From an uncultured Rikenellaceae bacterium (GTDB lineage Bacteria; Bacteroidota; Bacteroidia; Bacteroidales; Rikenellaceae): a stretch of 64,000 nt of DNA. A program made the translations under genes and the position numbers. Numbering within the stretch: the first letter of the stretch is position 1; every line of letters starts with the position of its first letter. Shown one piece after another: positions 28,199 through 36,619 of the stretch. The notes under the pieces were generated by a model that saw nothing but the letters and a program-made list of their open reading frames with translations, was not told the DNA's origin and searched no databases. The stretch covers positions 62,001 to 126,000 of the forward strand of contig CALVFI010000010.1 of assembly GCA_944326815.1 (NCBI GenBank), read 5' to 3'.

Positions 28199-28816
28199 TT
28201 ACAACTGAATGCCAAGGAACGTCATAAAGGCGATACCCATAAGGCCTGTGAGGATAAATGTAATACCAACCCCTTTAAGCGGAGCAGGAACATTCGAATA
28301 GGTAATCTTCTCGCGGATGGCAGCCATCATCACGATAGCAAGCCACCAACCGATACCTGAACCCAATCCGAAAGCAGTTGCCTCGCCGATATTGGCATAG
28401 GCACGCTCCTGCATAAATAACGAACCACCCATAATGGCACAGTTCACAGCAATCAACGGCAGGAAAATTCCCAACTGATTGTAGAGGGTCGGACTGAACT
28501 TCTCGACGGCCATCTCGACCAACTGCACGAACGATGCAATTACCGCAATGAAGACAATGAAACTCAAGAAGCTCAAATCGACACTTGCCAGCGAAGGGCT
28601 AATCCAACTGAGAGCACCCGGTAAAAGAATAAATTCGTTGAGCAAGTAGTTCAGCGGAACGGTAACGGCCATGACGAACGTTACAGCAACACCCAATCCC
28701 ATGGCAGTTTTTACGCTCTTGCTGACGGCAATGTAGGAACACATACCGAAAAAGAACGCAAACACCATGTTGTCAATAAAGATCGACTTAATGAATATGT
28801 TTAATATACTTTCCAT
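28199..28816 (-). CDS. nqrE: Na+-translocating NADH:quinone reductase subunit E
   Basis: Integral membrane subunit with about six hydrophobic segments. It is an inverted-topology relative of NqrD; together they carry the intramembrane iron centre with conserved cysteines. Cysteines are visible in FFGMCSYIAVS (C26) and AVNCAIMGG (about C121), matching the paired positions known from NqrE. Length 205 is normal. It lies 17 nt after nqrD. Confidence 0.96.
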   Translation of the reverse strand: MESILNIFIKSIFIDNMVFAFFFGMCSYIAVSKSVKTAMGLGVAVTFVMAVTVPLNYLLNEFILLPGALSWISPSLASVDLSFLSFIVFIAVIASFVQLVEMAVEKFSPTLYNQLGIFLPLIAVNCAIMGGSLFMQERAYANIGEATAFGLGSGIGWWLAIVMMAAIREKITYSNVPAPLKGVGITFILTGLMGIAFMTFLGIQL

Positions 28817-28833
28817 AATACCCTACTATTAAA

Positions 28834-29481
28834 CTATTTATCGATCAAATTTTTATTGTAGCTACGATGAATCCAAATGATCAGGCCGACAATAATCAAC
28901 GCCATCGGAGGCAACAGCATCAGACTATTGTTCGAATAACCATGCTGATAGCACCAGTCAGGAATAACCTGATATCCCCACAGTGTTCCCGAACCGAGTA
29001 GTTCACGGAAGAACGATATAATAATAAGGATAATGCCGTAGCCGGCTCCATTACCGATACCATCGAGGAACGAAGGCCAAGGTTTATTGCCCAAGGCAAA
29101 AGCCTCCACACGACCCATAATGATACAGTTTGTAATAATCAGTCCGACAAAGACCGACAACTGTTTGCTCACGTCATAGACATAAGCCTTCAGCACTTGG
29201 TCGACGAGGATTACCAATGCGGCAATCACCACTAACTGCACGATAATACGGATACGCGAAGGTATCGTCTTGCGCAACAGCGACATGATCAGATTGGAAA
29301 ACGCGGTCACAACCGTCACCGAGATGGCCATCACGAACGCCGGCTTCATCTTAGCCGTCACGGCAAGGGCCGAACAGATACCCAGAATCTGCACAATTAC
29401 CGGGTTGCTCTGACTGAACGGCGAGGTCAGAAGTTTAATATTTTTAGCCGAAAACAAGGGCTCTTTCTCTTTGCTACTCAT
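28834..29481 (-). CDS. nqrD: Na+-translocating NADH:quinone reductase subunit D
   Basis: Integral membrane partner of NqrE with about six transmembrane segments. Cysteines in [11 protein letters not shown] and ITNCIIMGR are the expected iron-centre ligands. The open frame extends to 29535, but I prefer the ATG at 29481 ([18 protein letters not shown]), which overlaps the end of nqrC by 8 nt and gives the family length of about 215. ATG at 29493 is an alternative. Confidence 0.95.
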   Translation of the reverse strand: MSSKEKEPLFSAKNIKLLTSPFSQSNPVIVQILGICSALAVTAKMKPAFVMAISVTVVTAFSNLIMSLLRKTIPSRIRIIVQLVVIAALVILVDQVLKAYVYDVSKQLSVFVGLIITNCIIMGRVEAFALGNKPWPSFLDGIGNGAGYGIILIIISFFRELLGSGTLWGYQVIPDWCYQHGYSNNSLMLLPPMALIIVGLIIWIHRSYNKNLIDK

Positions 29482-30418
29482 TGCTTTCTTCATTAACGTT
29501 AATATTCTCGGCCGCGAGTGGCTCTTCGGCAGCAACTGCTACTTGCGAAGCGTTCATTTCGGCGCGTTGTTTTTCTATATAAGCCGCATAACCGGAGAAG
29601 CAAGTTTTCAGCATGGTCTGAACACCACGACTGGTAATGGTTCCACCGGAAACCGCATCCACAGCATTATTGTTACCTGCAGAAGCTCCTGCACCTTTCA
29701 ATACTGCAATAGACACCATTTCGCCCTCTTTAAAAATCTCTTTCCCTTTAAATTGATCCTCAAAGGCAGGAGTAGCGATTTCAGCGCCCAAACCGGGAGT
29801 TTCACTCTTATGGTCGAAAACCACACCATAAATCGTATCCCAATCACTCTCGAGTGCCACATAACCCCAAATCGGGCCCCAAAGACCAGCACCCCAAACA
29901 GGAAGGATATAGCGGACTACACCATCATCGCTTTTGCTGACGAAAACAGGCAATTCACGCTCAGCTTCCGGTTTATCATATTGCGCTTTCAAATCGATCA
30001 GCAGTGAAAAGGCATCTGCATTCTCCACCTTATCGCCTGAAGCATTCACCACATAGCTATCGGTGATATACTTGGCATACTCCTCGTCGATATAGGCCGT
30101 CTTATTTGGTGCCTTATCTGCTTCGGTGCCCTGCCCGATTGACATCAGAATGGCACTCTTCTTTTCAACTACGATATTGGCATTTTGCTTACTCTGCAAC
30201 CCTAACGATGCAAAAGCAAGTACTGCCGCCACAATAACAACCATCACCGTCGAATATGCGATAATGTAGATATTATTGTTCTTATCGTGTAGCCAACTTT
30301 TTTTCGCTGTTTTTTCTTCTATAAATTCAGAAGCAGGAGCGCCGCAAACTGGGCAAGTAGCCGGAGCTGCATCCCCTTCATAAATATAGCCGCAAACAGA
30401 ACATTTGAACTTTTTCAT
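29474..30418 (-). CDS. nqrC: NqrC with an N-terminal rubredoxin-like domain
   Basis: Subunit C of the sodium-pumping quinone reductase carries a covalent FMN on its periplasmic domain. Unusually, residues 1-30 form a rubredoxin-type iron knot with C6, C9, C22 and C25 (CSVCGY and CPVCGAP). A 20-residue polar linker, one transmembrane helix (about 51-73) and the FMN-binding domain follow. The FMN attachment motif DAVSGGT puts the phosphoester on T260. The length of 314 exceeds a typical NqrC (about 210-260) by the added N terminus plus a short Glu/Ala-rich tail. There is no frameshift: the ATG at 30418 is 15 nt after nqrB. The rubredoxin would sit in the cytoplasm, on the other side of the membrane from the FMN. 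Confidence 0.94.
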   Translation of the reverse strand: MKKFKCSVCGYIYEGDAAPATCPVCGAPASEFIEEKTAKKSWLHDKNNNIYIIAYSTVMVVIVAAVLAFASLGLQSKQNANIVVEKKSAILMSIGQGTEADKAPNKTAYIDEEYAKYITDSYVVNASGDKVENADAFSLLIDLKAQYDKPEAERELPVFVSKSDDGVVRYILPVWGAGLWGPIWGYVALESDWDTIYGVVFDHKSETPGLGAEIATPAFEDQFKGKEIFKEGEMVSIAVLKGAGASAGNNNAVDAVSGGTITSRGVQTMLKTCFSGYAAYIEKQRAEMNASQVAVAAEEPLAAENINVNEESNE

Positions 30419-30433
30419 ATCCTTTTCTCCTCC

Positions 30434-31621
30434 TTATTTTGCTACACTCAGACGTTTGTTTCTGCGACGTATGTTAGCCTGAACGACATAGTGATCGATC
30501 AGCGGTGCCAGAGCGTTCATAAACAGAATCGATAGCATCATTCCCTCCGGATAACCGGGGTTCACGACACGAATCAGTACGGCAATGGCTCCGATCATTA
30601 AACCGTAAATCACCTTACCCTTATTGGTCTGGGCTGAAGTTACAGGATCGGTAGCCATAAAGACTGCGCCGAATGCAAAACCGCCCAGCAGCAGATGATA
30701 GTAAGCCGGTATCTCCATATAGGCATTGGCACCGATCAAGTTGAAAAGCAACCCCATCAGATAGCCGCCTGCAAAAACACTCACCATAATTCGCCAGCTG
30801 GCTACTCCTGTATAAAGCAAGATGGCAGCACCGATTAAAATAGCCAGGGTAGAGGTCTCGCCGATACTTCCGGGAATAAATCCGAGGAACCAATCTATCG
30901 GACTTGTGCCGCCCCAGTTGATTGCCTCCCCCGTGATCACGCTTTCCGAGGCATTGGTCAAAGGAGTCGCACCCGAAAAACCGTCCACGATACCGACACC
31001 TTTGCTAAGACCTGCAATCCAAACCTTTTCTCCCGAAATGTAAGGCGTGTAGGCAAAGAAGATGAACGCACGTGCCAGCAGAGCCGGATTGAACACATTC
31101 ATACCCGTTCCACCGAACACCTCTTTCCCGATAATCACAGCAAATGCCGTAGCCACAGCGACCATCCACAAAGGCACATCCACCGGCATGACCAGCGGAA
31201 TCAACATACCTGAAACAAGGAAGCCCTCATTGACCTCATGGCCTCGCGACTGTGCAAAGGCAAATTCGATGGCAAGGCCCACCACATAAGAGACCACGAT
31301 AATCGGAAGCACTTTCAGGAATCCGAACCAGAAACACTGCATAATGGCTCCGGCAGCGACGGTATCACCCACAGCGCGGAAATGCTGAAGCCCTACATTA
31401 TACATTCCGAACAGCAGTGCGGGTATCAGAGCCAGCACCACGATAATCATCACCCGCTTCATATCGTTGCAATCCCGAATGTGGGCACCTTTCTTGGTGA
31501 CCGTATTGGGGACGAACAGGAAGGTCTCGAAAGCCTCGAAAGTCGAATGCAAGGCTCCGAACTTACCTCCCTTTTCGAAGTTGGGTTTGATTTTGTCAAT
31601 ATAATTTCTTAATCCTTTCAT
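30434..31621 (-). CDS. nqrB: Na+-translocating NADH:quinone reductase subunit B
   Basis: Large membrane subunit that holds riboflavin and a covalent FMN and forms the main sodium path. About ten hydrophobic segments are visible. The FMN attachment motif is DGFSGATPLTNA (Thr of SGAT). NPALLARAFIFFAYTPYISG is a conserved family stretch. Length is 395. The start codon is 1-2 nt from the nqrA stop, so translation is probably coupled. Confidence 0.97.
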   Translation of the reverse strand: MKGLRNYIDKIKPNFEKGGKFGALHSTFEAFETFLFVPNTVTKKGAHIRDCNDMKRVMIIVVLALIPALLFGMYNVGLQHFRAVGDTVAAGAIMQCFWFGFLKVLPIIVVSYVVGLAIEFAFAQSRGHEVNEGFLVSGMLIPLVMPVDVPLWMVAVATAFAVIIGKEVFGGTGMNVFNPALLARAFIFFAYTPYISGEKVWIAGLSKGVGIVDGFSGATPLTNASESVITGEAINWGGTSPIDWFLGFIPGSIGETSTLAILIGAAILLYTGVASWRIMVSVFAGGYLMGLLFNLIGANAYMEIPAYYHLLLGGFAFGAVFMATDPVTSAQTNKGKVIYGLMIGAIAVLIRVVNPGYPEGMMLSILFMNALAPLIDHYVVQANIRRRNKRLSVAK

Positions 31622-31622
31622 C

Positions 31623-32984
31623 TTAGTTCAGCTCTTTAATCATAAGGTTAATACCCTCGCGTACGATTTGCTGGATGTCGGTCTTCGAGGGGTCAACAAA
31701 TTCGCACAAAGCGAGATCCTCCTCAACAATCTCATAAATACCCAAGTTCTCCATCTTGTCGATATCGCCGGCAAGAATTGCTTTCAGTAAATACATCGGA
31801 TAGATATCCATCGGGACGTATTTCTCGAACAATCCGGTCACGACAAACGGACGATGACCACCATGCAGATTGGTGTCGAGCACATATTTCTTATGCGGCA
31901 TCAGCCACGAAAAATAGCTCCGCGACACGGAGAATTCCTTCATTCGCGGCATTGCCCATCCCAGGAATTCATACTTGTCTCCTTCCGGAATCACCGTAAT
32001 CTGATTGCCATAGAAGCCGACATAACCATCTTCTTCTACCTTTTTACCAGTCAGCACATTGCCGCTGATATAACGAACACTGCCTCCTTCCGGCTGACTC
32101 TTGATCGCCGTTTTCGAGATCAGGGATGAAATCGGGGCGCAAGAGATGGCTGCCACATATTGCGGATTCTCCACTTCCGATCCCGTGACGGCATAGATCT
32201 TAGTCATGTCCACCTTGCCGGTATTGAACAGATGACCGATAATCGCCACATTCTGTATATCTACGGTCCAGACCGCCTCTCCTTTATTTACCGGATCAAT
32301 ATGGTGAATCTGCACACCAACGTTACCTGCCGGATGCGGCCCCTCGAACAGGTGTTGCTCGACTCCTGTGAGTTTATTCAACACGCCGTTCGTTCCTGCT
32401 TTCAAACTGAGATGAATTTTTCCGTCAGTCAGTTTTTTCAGCACATCAATACCTTTCTGCAAATTATCATACTCACCCTCCAAGGCAAAATTCATATCGG
32501 GAGCAAGCGGTGCAGAATCGAATCCGGAGATAAAAATGGATTTCGGCGTTCCGGCAGAATCTGCGATGATTCCGTAGGGGCGCTGAATAATGAAAGGCCA
32601 CAAGCCACTGGCCAACAGAATTCCGGTGACATCTTCTTTCGAGGCGCTCTCAAGCGGTTTAATTTGAAAATTCTCATACACCTGTTCCGCATCAGCGGCA
32701 ACGACGATGTCAAGAATTTTGCGCTTCTCTCCCCTGTTCACGGCTGTCACCTTTCCACTGACAGGAGAGGTAAAGATCACCTCCGGGCGGTTCTTGTCAA
32801 AGAACAGCGGAGAGCCGGCTTTGACGACATCATCTACCTTGACGAGCAATTTCGGTGTCACGCCCTCGAAATCGGAAGGGACCACACCGTAACTCTCCGC
32901 AAGCGGGAGCCGCGTAATCTTTTTCTCCGCCTCGCCCAGCAGATTAATGTCGAGACCTCTCTTGAGTTTGATAATTTTCGACAT
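31623..32984 (-). CDS. nqrA: Na+-translocating NADH:quinone reductase subunit A
   Basis: Peripheral cytoplasmic subunit with ubiquinone-binding residues, first gene of nqrABCDEF. It lacks membrane segments and has the family's N terminus KLKRGLDINLLGEAEK and GPHPAGNVGVQIHHIDPVNKGE. The length of 453 is normal. With all six genes in the canonical order, the organism should have a sodium-motive respiratory entry point. A TAAATTTG box at 33062-33055 overlaps the hydE stop codon and could start the operon transcript. Confidence 0.97.
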   Translation of the reverse strand: MSKIIKLKRGLDINLLGEAEKKITRLPLAESYGVVPSDFEGVTPKLLVKVDDVVKAGSPLFFDKNRPEVIFTSPVSGKVTAVNRGEKRKILDIVVAADAEQVYENFQIKPLESASKEDVTGILLASGLWPFIIQRPYGIIADSAGTPKSIFISGFDSAPLAPDMNFALEGEYDNLQKGIDVLKKLTDGKIHLSLKAGTNGVLNKLTGVEQHLFEGPHPAGNVGVQIHHIDPVNKGEAVWTVDIQNVAIIGHLFNTGKVDMTKIYAVTGSEVENPQYVAAISCAPISSLISKTAIKSQPEGGSVRYISGNVLTGKKVEEDGYVGFYGNQITVIPEGDKYEFLGWAMPRMKEFSVSRSYFSWLMPHKKYVLDTNLHGGHRPFVVTGLFEKYVPMDIYPMYLLKAILAGDIDKMENLGIYEIVEEDLALCEFVDPSKTDIQQIVREGINLMIKELN

Positions 32985-33054
32985 TTAATGATTGGTTTAA
33001 GTTCAGGACTATTATGTTTCTATTTATAATCGACAACCTATTTTTCGACCGTCG

Positions 33055-33062
33055 CAAATTTA
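33055..33062 (-). promoter_or_regulatory. Possible -7 box of the nqr operon
   Basis: Minus-strand TAAATTTG, 71 nt before the nqrA ATG and overlapping the hydE stop codon. No -33 TTTG at the usual spacing. Confidence 0.4.
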
Positions 33063-34148
33063 CACTTTTATTTCGGGATTCCCTGCGATCAGTGTGATTT
33101 TTTTAACAGTCATATCTGTTTTTTTGACATACTGCCCCACTCGTCGACGATAGTGCAGGGAATCGCCCCTCTCCCGATAGCCGACACCCGCCTCCAGAAT
33201 TTGGCTGTCCAACGACAATGGCTTATTATTATAAAGGGTGTAATTGCCTCGCACCTCCTCCGGAGTCAGGTTGGGCATAACGACGTTCGCGCCGCAACGG
33301 ATTGCCTTCAATCGCCCTTCGGGGTCGATTGCCTGCAGTGCTGTCGTTGCCGCAATATTGATGTCGGGCATCATCAGCCGCAACACGGCAATCATCCGCA
33401 ATGTCAATAAGAAGCGTTTTTGTTCGGACATCAGTTCTCCGGCATACACTTCGAGCGGTGTATTCTTACTAACCACATAAGGTCCCATTCCGCACATATC
33501 GATATCCATCTCCTGCATGAATAACAAGTCGGCAGCCAGATGATCCAGTGTTTGAAAAGGCAGTCCGATCATTACACCGGTCCCCACCTGATACCCCGAC
33601 GCCCGCAAGTCGTGAAGCGCCTGCACCCGAGCATCATAACTATGCAGCGAATCCTGCGGATGAATTCTGCCATAAAGTTCCCGATCCGAGCTCTCGATGC
33701 GAAGCAGATAACGATGAGCTCCGGCGTCACGCCAACGGCGATATGTATCGAGAGACTGCTCTCCAAACGAAAGCGTCACGCCCAAAGTCCCGTTTGACAG
33801 GCGCGCAATCTCCCTCACCAAGCGTTCGACAGCGGAGATGTGTGTCTCGCTGATATTCTCGCCACCCTGCAACACGACAGAGCCATACCCCTGCTCGTAG
33901 GCCTGACGAACGGCTCCCAGCACGGCATCATCCGACAATGTATAACGTACACACGACACATTTCCACTTCGGATACCGCAATACAGGCAATTCTTGCGGC
34001 ATATGTTGGAATATTCAATCAACCCCCGCAAATACACCGAATTCCCTACCCCTTCGGCTTTTACCCGGGCTGCCCGCTGGAACAACTCCTCCAGCGCACC
34101 TCCCTGCGCCGAGAGCATCTCTCTGATTTCTGCGTGCGTGTACCGCAT
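33060..34148 (-). CDS. hydE: [FeFe]-hydrogenase maturase HydE (radical SAM)
   Basis: Radical SAM enzyme that helps build the organometallic H-cluster of [FeFe]-hydrogenase. The cluster motif CxxxCxxC is at C50, C54 and C57 (NICRKNCLYC). The following barrel shows GYGSVVLQGGE, the MIGLPFQT loop, and the HydE-like C-terminal part NIAATTALQAIDPEGRLKA. The 362-residue length fits HydE better than biotin synthase, although the families are related. hydF, hydG and the hydrogenase are not in this window. It ends 75 nt before nqrA on the same strand, and its promoter overlaps the start of tatD. Confidence 0.88.
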   Translation of the reverse strand: MRYTHAEIREMLSAQGGALEELFQRAARVKAEGVGNSVYLRGLIEYSNICRKNCLYCGIRSGNVSCVRYTLSDDAVLGAVRQAYEQGYGSVVLQGGENISETHISAVERLVREIARLSNGTLGVTLSFGEQSLDTYRRWRDAGAHRYLLRIESSDRELYGRIHPQDSLHSYDARVQALHDLRASGYQVGTGVMIGLPFQTLDHLAADLLFMQEMDIDMCGMGPYVVSKNTPLEVYAGELMSEQKRFLLTLRMIAVLRLMMPDINIAATTALQAIDPEGRLKAIRCGANVVMPNLTPEEVRGNYTLYNNKPLSLDSQILEAGVGYRERGDSLHYRRRVGQYVKKTDMTVKKITLIAGNPEIKV

Positions 34149-34156
34149 TTATTTCG

Positions 34157-34220
34157 TATCTTTGTGTCGCCCGTTTCTATGAGGCATCCAAAAGTAATAC
34201 TTTTTTCGCCGTGAAGCAAC
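34157..34220. promoter_or_regulatory. Face-to-face promoters of hydE and tatD
   Basis: For hydE (minus): GTTG (34220-34217), 20 nt, TACTTTTG (34196-34189). For tatD (plus): TATCTTTG (34157-34164), without an evident -33 box. Each -7 box lies in the other gene's 5' leader, so the two predicted transcripts overlap by about 10 nt at their starts. Confidence 0.55.
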
Positions 34221-34849
34221 GATTCATCGACATACACACCCATAAATCCAACTCCGATCCCGAGGTCTTATCTCTTCATTCCTTTGCTTTCGGACGGGAC
34301 GACGCCCTACCCGCTGCACCTTTCAGCGCCGGGATACACCCCTGGGATGCAGAGAGAGTGGATCGGCCAACCGCGCTCCGTTTTCTGCAGGACATTCCAG
34401 CCGATGCCATCGGGGAGATAGGGTTGGATTATGTCCGGGCGGTTGACCGCACATTACAGCGTCAAGTTTTAAAAGCACAGCTGCTCATTGCCCAACAACG
34501 GAAGCTGCCCGTGATTATACATTGTGTGAAGGCCTATCAGGATATGCTTCCCCTATTGAAAAGTCTGCCGTTACGCGGAGTAGTTCTTCACGGATATATC
34601 GGCAGTCCGCAACAAACGCAGGCATTGATAGAGGCTGGATTCTATATTTCATTTGGCTACACAGCCTTTCGATCGCCAAAGACTATGGAGTCGTTACGTC
34701 TGATGCCGTCAGATCGGTTATTTCTGGAGACCGATACCGCCCTACTATCTATTAAAGAGGTATATAATATGGTATCCCAAGCATTGAAACTGGAGCTCGA
34801 ATCGTTGCAGACGATAATATTCAACAACTATAAAAGAATTTTCGTATGA
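34211..34849 (+). CDS. TatD-family metal-dependent hydrolase
   Basis: Member of the TatD amidohydrolase-fold DNase family. The N-terminal metal site is DIHTH (H9 and H11), followed by GEIGLDY (metal-bridging Glu), the VIIHC and VLHGY histidines, and LETDTA with the catalytic Asp. So all key residues are present. At 212 residues it is shorter than E. coli TatD (260), as are many Bacteroidota copies. The start is GTG at 34211: there is no better ATG before the metal motif. Its last four bases overlap the ATG of tcdA. Functions proposed for the family include 3'-5' exonuclease and repair; the role here is not known. Confidence 0.9.
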   Translation: MKQRFIDIHTHKSNSDPEVLSLHSFAFGRDDALPAAPFSAGIHPWDAERVDRPTALRFLQDIPADAIGEIGLDYVRAVDRTLQRQVLKAQLLIAQQRKLPVIIHCVKAYQDMLPLLKSLPLRGVVLHGYIGSPQQTQALIEAGFYISFGYTAFRSPKTMESLRLMPSDRLFLETDTALLSIKEVYNMVSQALKLELESLQTIIFNNYKRIFV

Positions 34850-35568
34850 CTCCTGCGTGGATGGAAAGAACCGAGTTGCTGCTCGGAGAGGAGCTTTTAC
34901 TCAAGCTCCGAAAGTCTCACGTACTGATAGTAGGTGTGGGTGGTGTAGGGGCCTATGCCGCAGAGATGATCTGCCGGAGCGGTGTAGGAAAGATGACCAT
35001 TGCCGACGCCGACATCGTAGCCGAAAGCAATCTCAATCGTCAGCTCGTGGCCCTACACTCGACGCTTGGCCGCACCAAAACCTCGGTTCTTGCAGACCGT
35101 TTGCTCGACATAAATCCGGAACTCGAGATCCAGGCCATTCATCAGTACATTCGCGATGAGGCCACCTATGAGCTTCTTGACGCCACCCATTACGATTATA
35201 TTGTAGACGCCATCGACACCCTCTCTCCCAAAGCCAATTTAATCAAAGCCGCGCTCGATCGAGGCATTCCGATTGTCAGTTCCATGGGTTCGGGAGCCAA
35301 GACCGATCCCATGCAGGTCGAAATCCGAGACATAGCCAAAACACACCACTGTCCGCTGGCGCACATGTTGCGCAAAAGACTGCATAAAATGGGTATCCGC
35401 ACCGGTTTTCATGCAGTATTCTCAGCCGAAAAAGCCAGAGAGGGCGCCATGATTCTTTGCGAAGAGACGAATAAGAAATCGAACGTAGGAACTATCTCCT
35501 ACATGCCTGCAGTATTCGGATGCGCCTGCGCTTCGGTCGTCATCCGCGGGCTGATCGGAGAACTCTAA
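34846..35568 (+). CDS. tcdA: tRNA threonylcarbamoyladenosine dehydratase
   Basis: ThiF/E1-like ATP-dependent enzyme that cyclises t6A at position 37 of ANN-decoding tRNAs to ct6A. The adenylation loop GVGGVGAYA is near residues 30-38, followed by DADIVAESNLNRQ (Arg finger/Asp). The C-terminal AVFGCACASVVIRGL segment is the family's membrane-facing helix. Length is 240. It overlaps tatD by ATGA, so the pair is translationally coupled. ThiF/MoeB are excluded because of the length and the absence of a zinc CxxC pair. Confidence 0.92.
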   Translation: MTPAWMERTELLLGEELLLKLRKSHVLIVGVGGVGAYAAEMICRSGVGKMTIADADIVAESNLNRQLVALHSTLGRTKTSVLADRLLDINPELEIQAIHQYIRDEATYELLDATHYDYIVDAIDTLSPKANLIKAALDRGIPIVSSMGSGAKTDPMQVEIRDIAKTHHCPLAHMLRKRLHKMGIRTGFHAVFSAEKAREGAMILCEETNKKSNVGTISYMPAVFGCACASVVIRGLIGEL

Positions 35569-35583
35569 AAACAAAAAAACGCC

Positions 35584-36528
35584 ATGAAATTGAAGATTGT
35601 CTTCTTAGATCAGTACACGGTAAACGATTCCGATTTGTCCCCGATTAAAACATTGGGTGACTACACAGGTTATGATTTCACGGAACCCGGGCAGATTATC
35701 GAACGCTGCCAGGATGCCGATGTGGTTATCACGAACAAAATGCCTTTCCAGGGAGATACTTTTAAAAAATTGCCCAAACTCAAATTGCTTTGCATAGCTG
35801 CTACGGGCATGAACAACGTCGATCTGGAAGCTGCTGCCGAAGCAGGGGTGGCCGTACGCAATGCGGTCGATTACTCCACCCATTCCGTAGCAGAACACAC
35901 ATTCTGTGGAGTGCTGGCCTTATTGAAACAGAGTGTTTACATGGACGACTTTGTCAAAAGCGGCCGTTATACCGCATCCGGTAAATTGTTCGATTTCACC
36001 CGCCCTACCTACGAACTGTTTAGCAAGCGATGGGGCATCATCGGTCTGGGGCATATCGGGCGACAAGTTGCCCTACTCGCCCGTGCATTTGGTTGTGCCG
36101 TATCCTACTATTCCACCTCGGGCAAGAACAAGGATCCGGAATTTCAGCGTCTCACCCTGGATGAATTACTTTCCCAGTCAGATATCGTATCAATACATGC
36201 ACCACTGAATCAAGACACATATCATCTGCTCGACTATCCTCGTCTATGTCTGATGAAACCGACCGCCATCCTGTCGAATGTAGCACGCGGCAGTTTAGTC
36301 GACGAGGCAGGATTGACTCAAGCCCTCAATGAGAACCGCATTGCCGGGGCAGCCATCGATGTCTATAGCGACGAGCCCATGCGTGCCGATAATCCATTGA
36401 GAAGCGTCAAAGATCCCTATAAATTGCTTTTGTCGCCCCACTCCGCCTGGTCAACAGAAGAGGCTCTTCAGATTCTCGTCAATAAAGTAGCTGACAACAT
36501 TCGTCGGTTCGAAGCTGAAGGACATTAA
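35584..36528 (+). CDS. D-2-hydroxyacid dehydrogenase (hydroxypyruvate/glycerate type)
   Basis: NAD(P)-dependent reductase of 2-ketoacids. The nucleotide loop GLGHIG is at 154-159. The catalytic triad is R235 (NVARGSLVD), E264 (DEP) and H286 (LSPHSAW). The 314-residue length and single Rossmann core match glycerate dehydrogenases rather than 3-phosphoglycerate dehydrogenase, which has an extra ACT domain. The true substrate cannot be fixed. It is 15 nt after tcdA and ends before a terminator. Confidence 0.9.
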   Translation: MKLKIVFLDQYTVNDSDLSPIKTLGDYTGYDFTEPGQIIERCQDADVVITNKMPFQGDTFKKLPKLKLLCIAATGMNNVDLEAAAEAGVAVRNAVDYSTHSVAEHTFCGVLALLKQSVYMDDFVKSGRYTASGKLFDFTRPTYELFSKRWGIIGLGHIGRQVALLARAFGCAVSYYSTSGKNKDPEFQRLTLDELLSQSDIVSIHAPLNQDTYHLLDYPRLCLMKPTAILSNVARGSLVDEAGLTQALNENRIAGAAIDVYSDEPMRADNPLRSVKDPYKLLLSPHSAWSTEEALQILVNKVADNIRRFEAEGH

Positions 36529-36565
36529 ACAATTCTTTGTCAATTACAGCCACATACACAACACA

Positions 36566-36596
36566 AAAAGGAGGGCCTGTTTAGTCCTCCTTTTCT
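36566..36596. terminator. Terminator between the hydroxyacid dehydrogenase and gpmI
   Basis: 9-bp inverted repeat AAAAGGAGG/CCTCCTTTT (36566-36574 and 36586-36594) with an 11-nt loop. It can serve both convergent genes because of the A and T tracts on its sides. Confidence 0.75.
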
Positions 36597-36619
36597 AATA
36601 TAATCAACAAGTTGATTCG

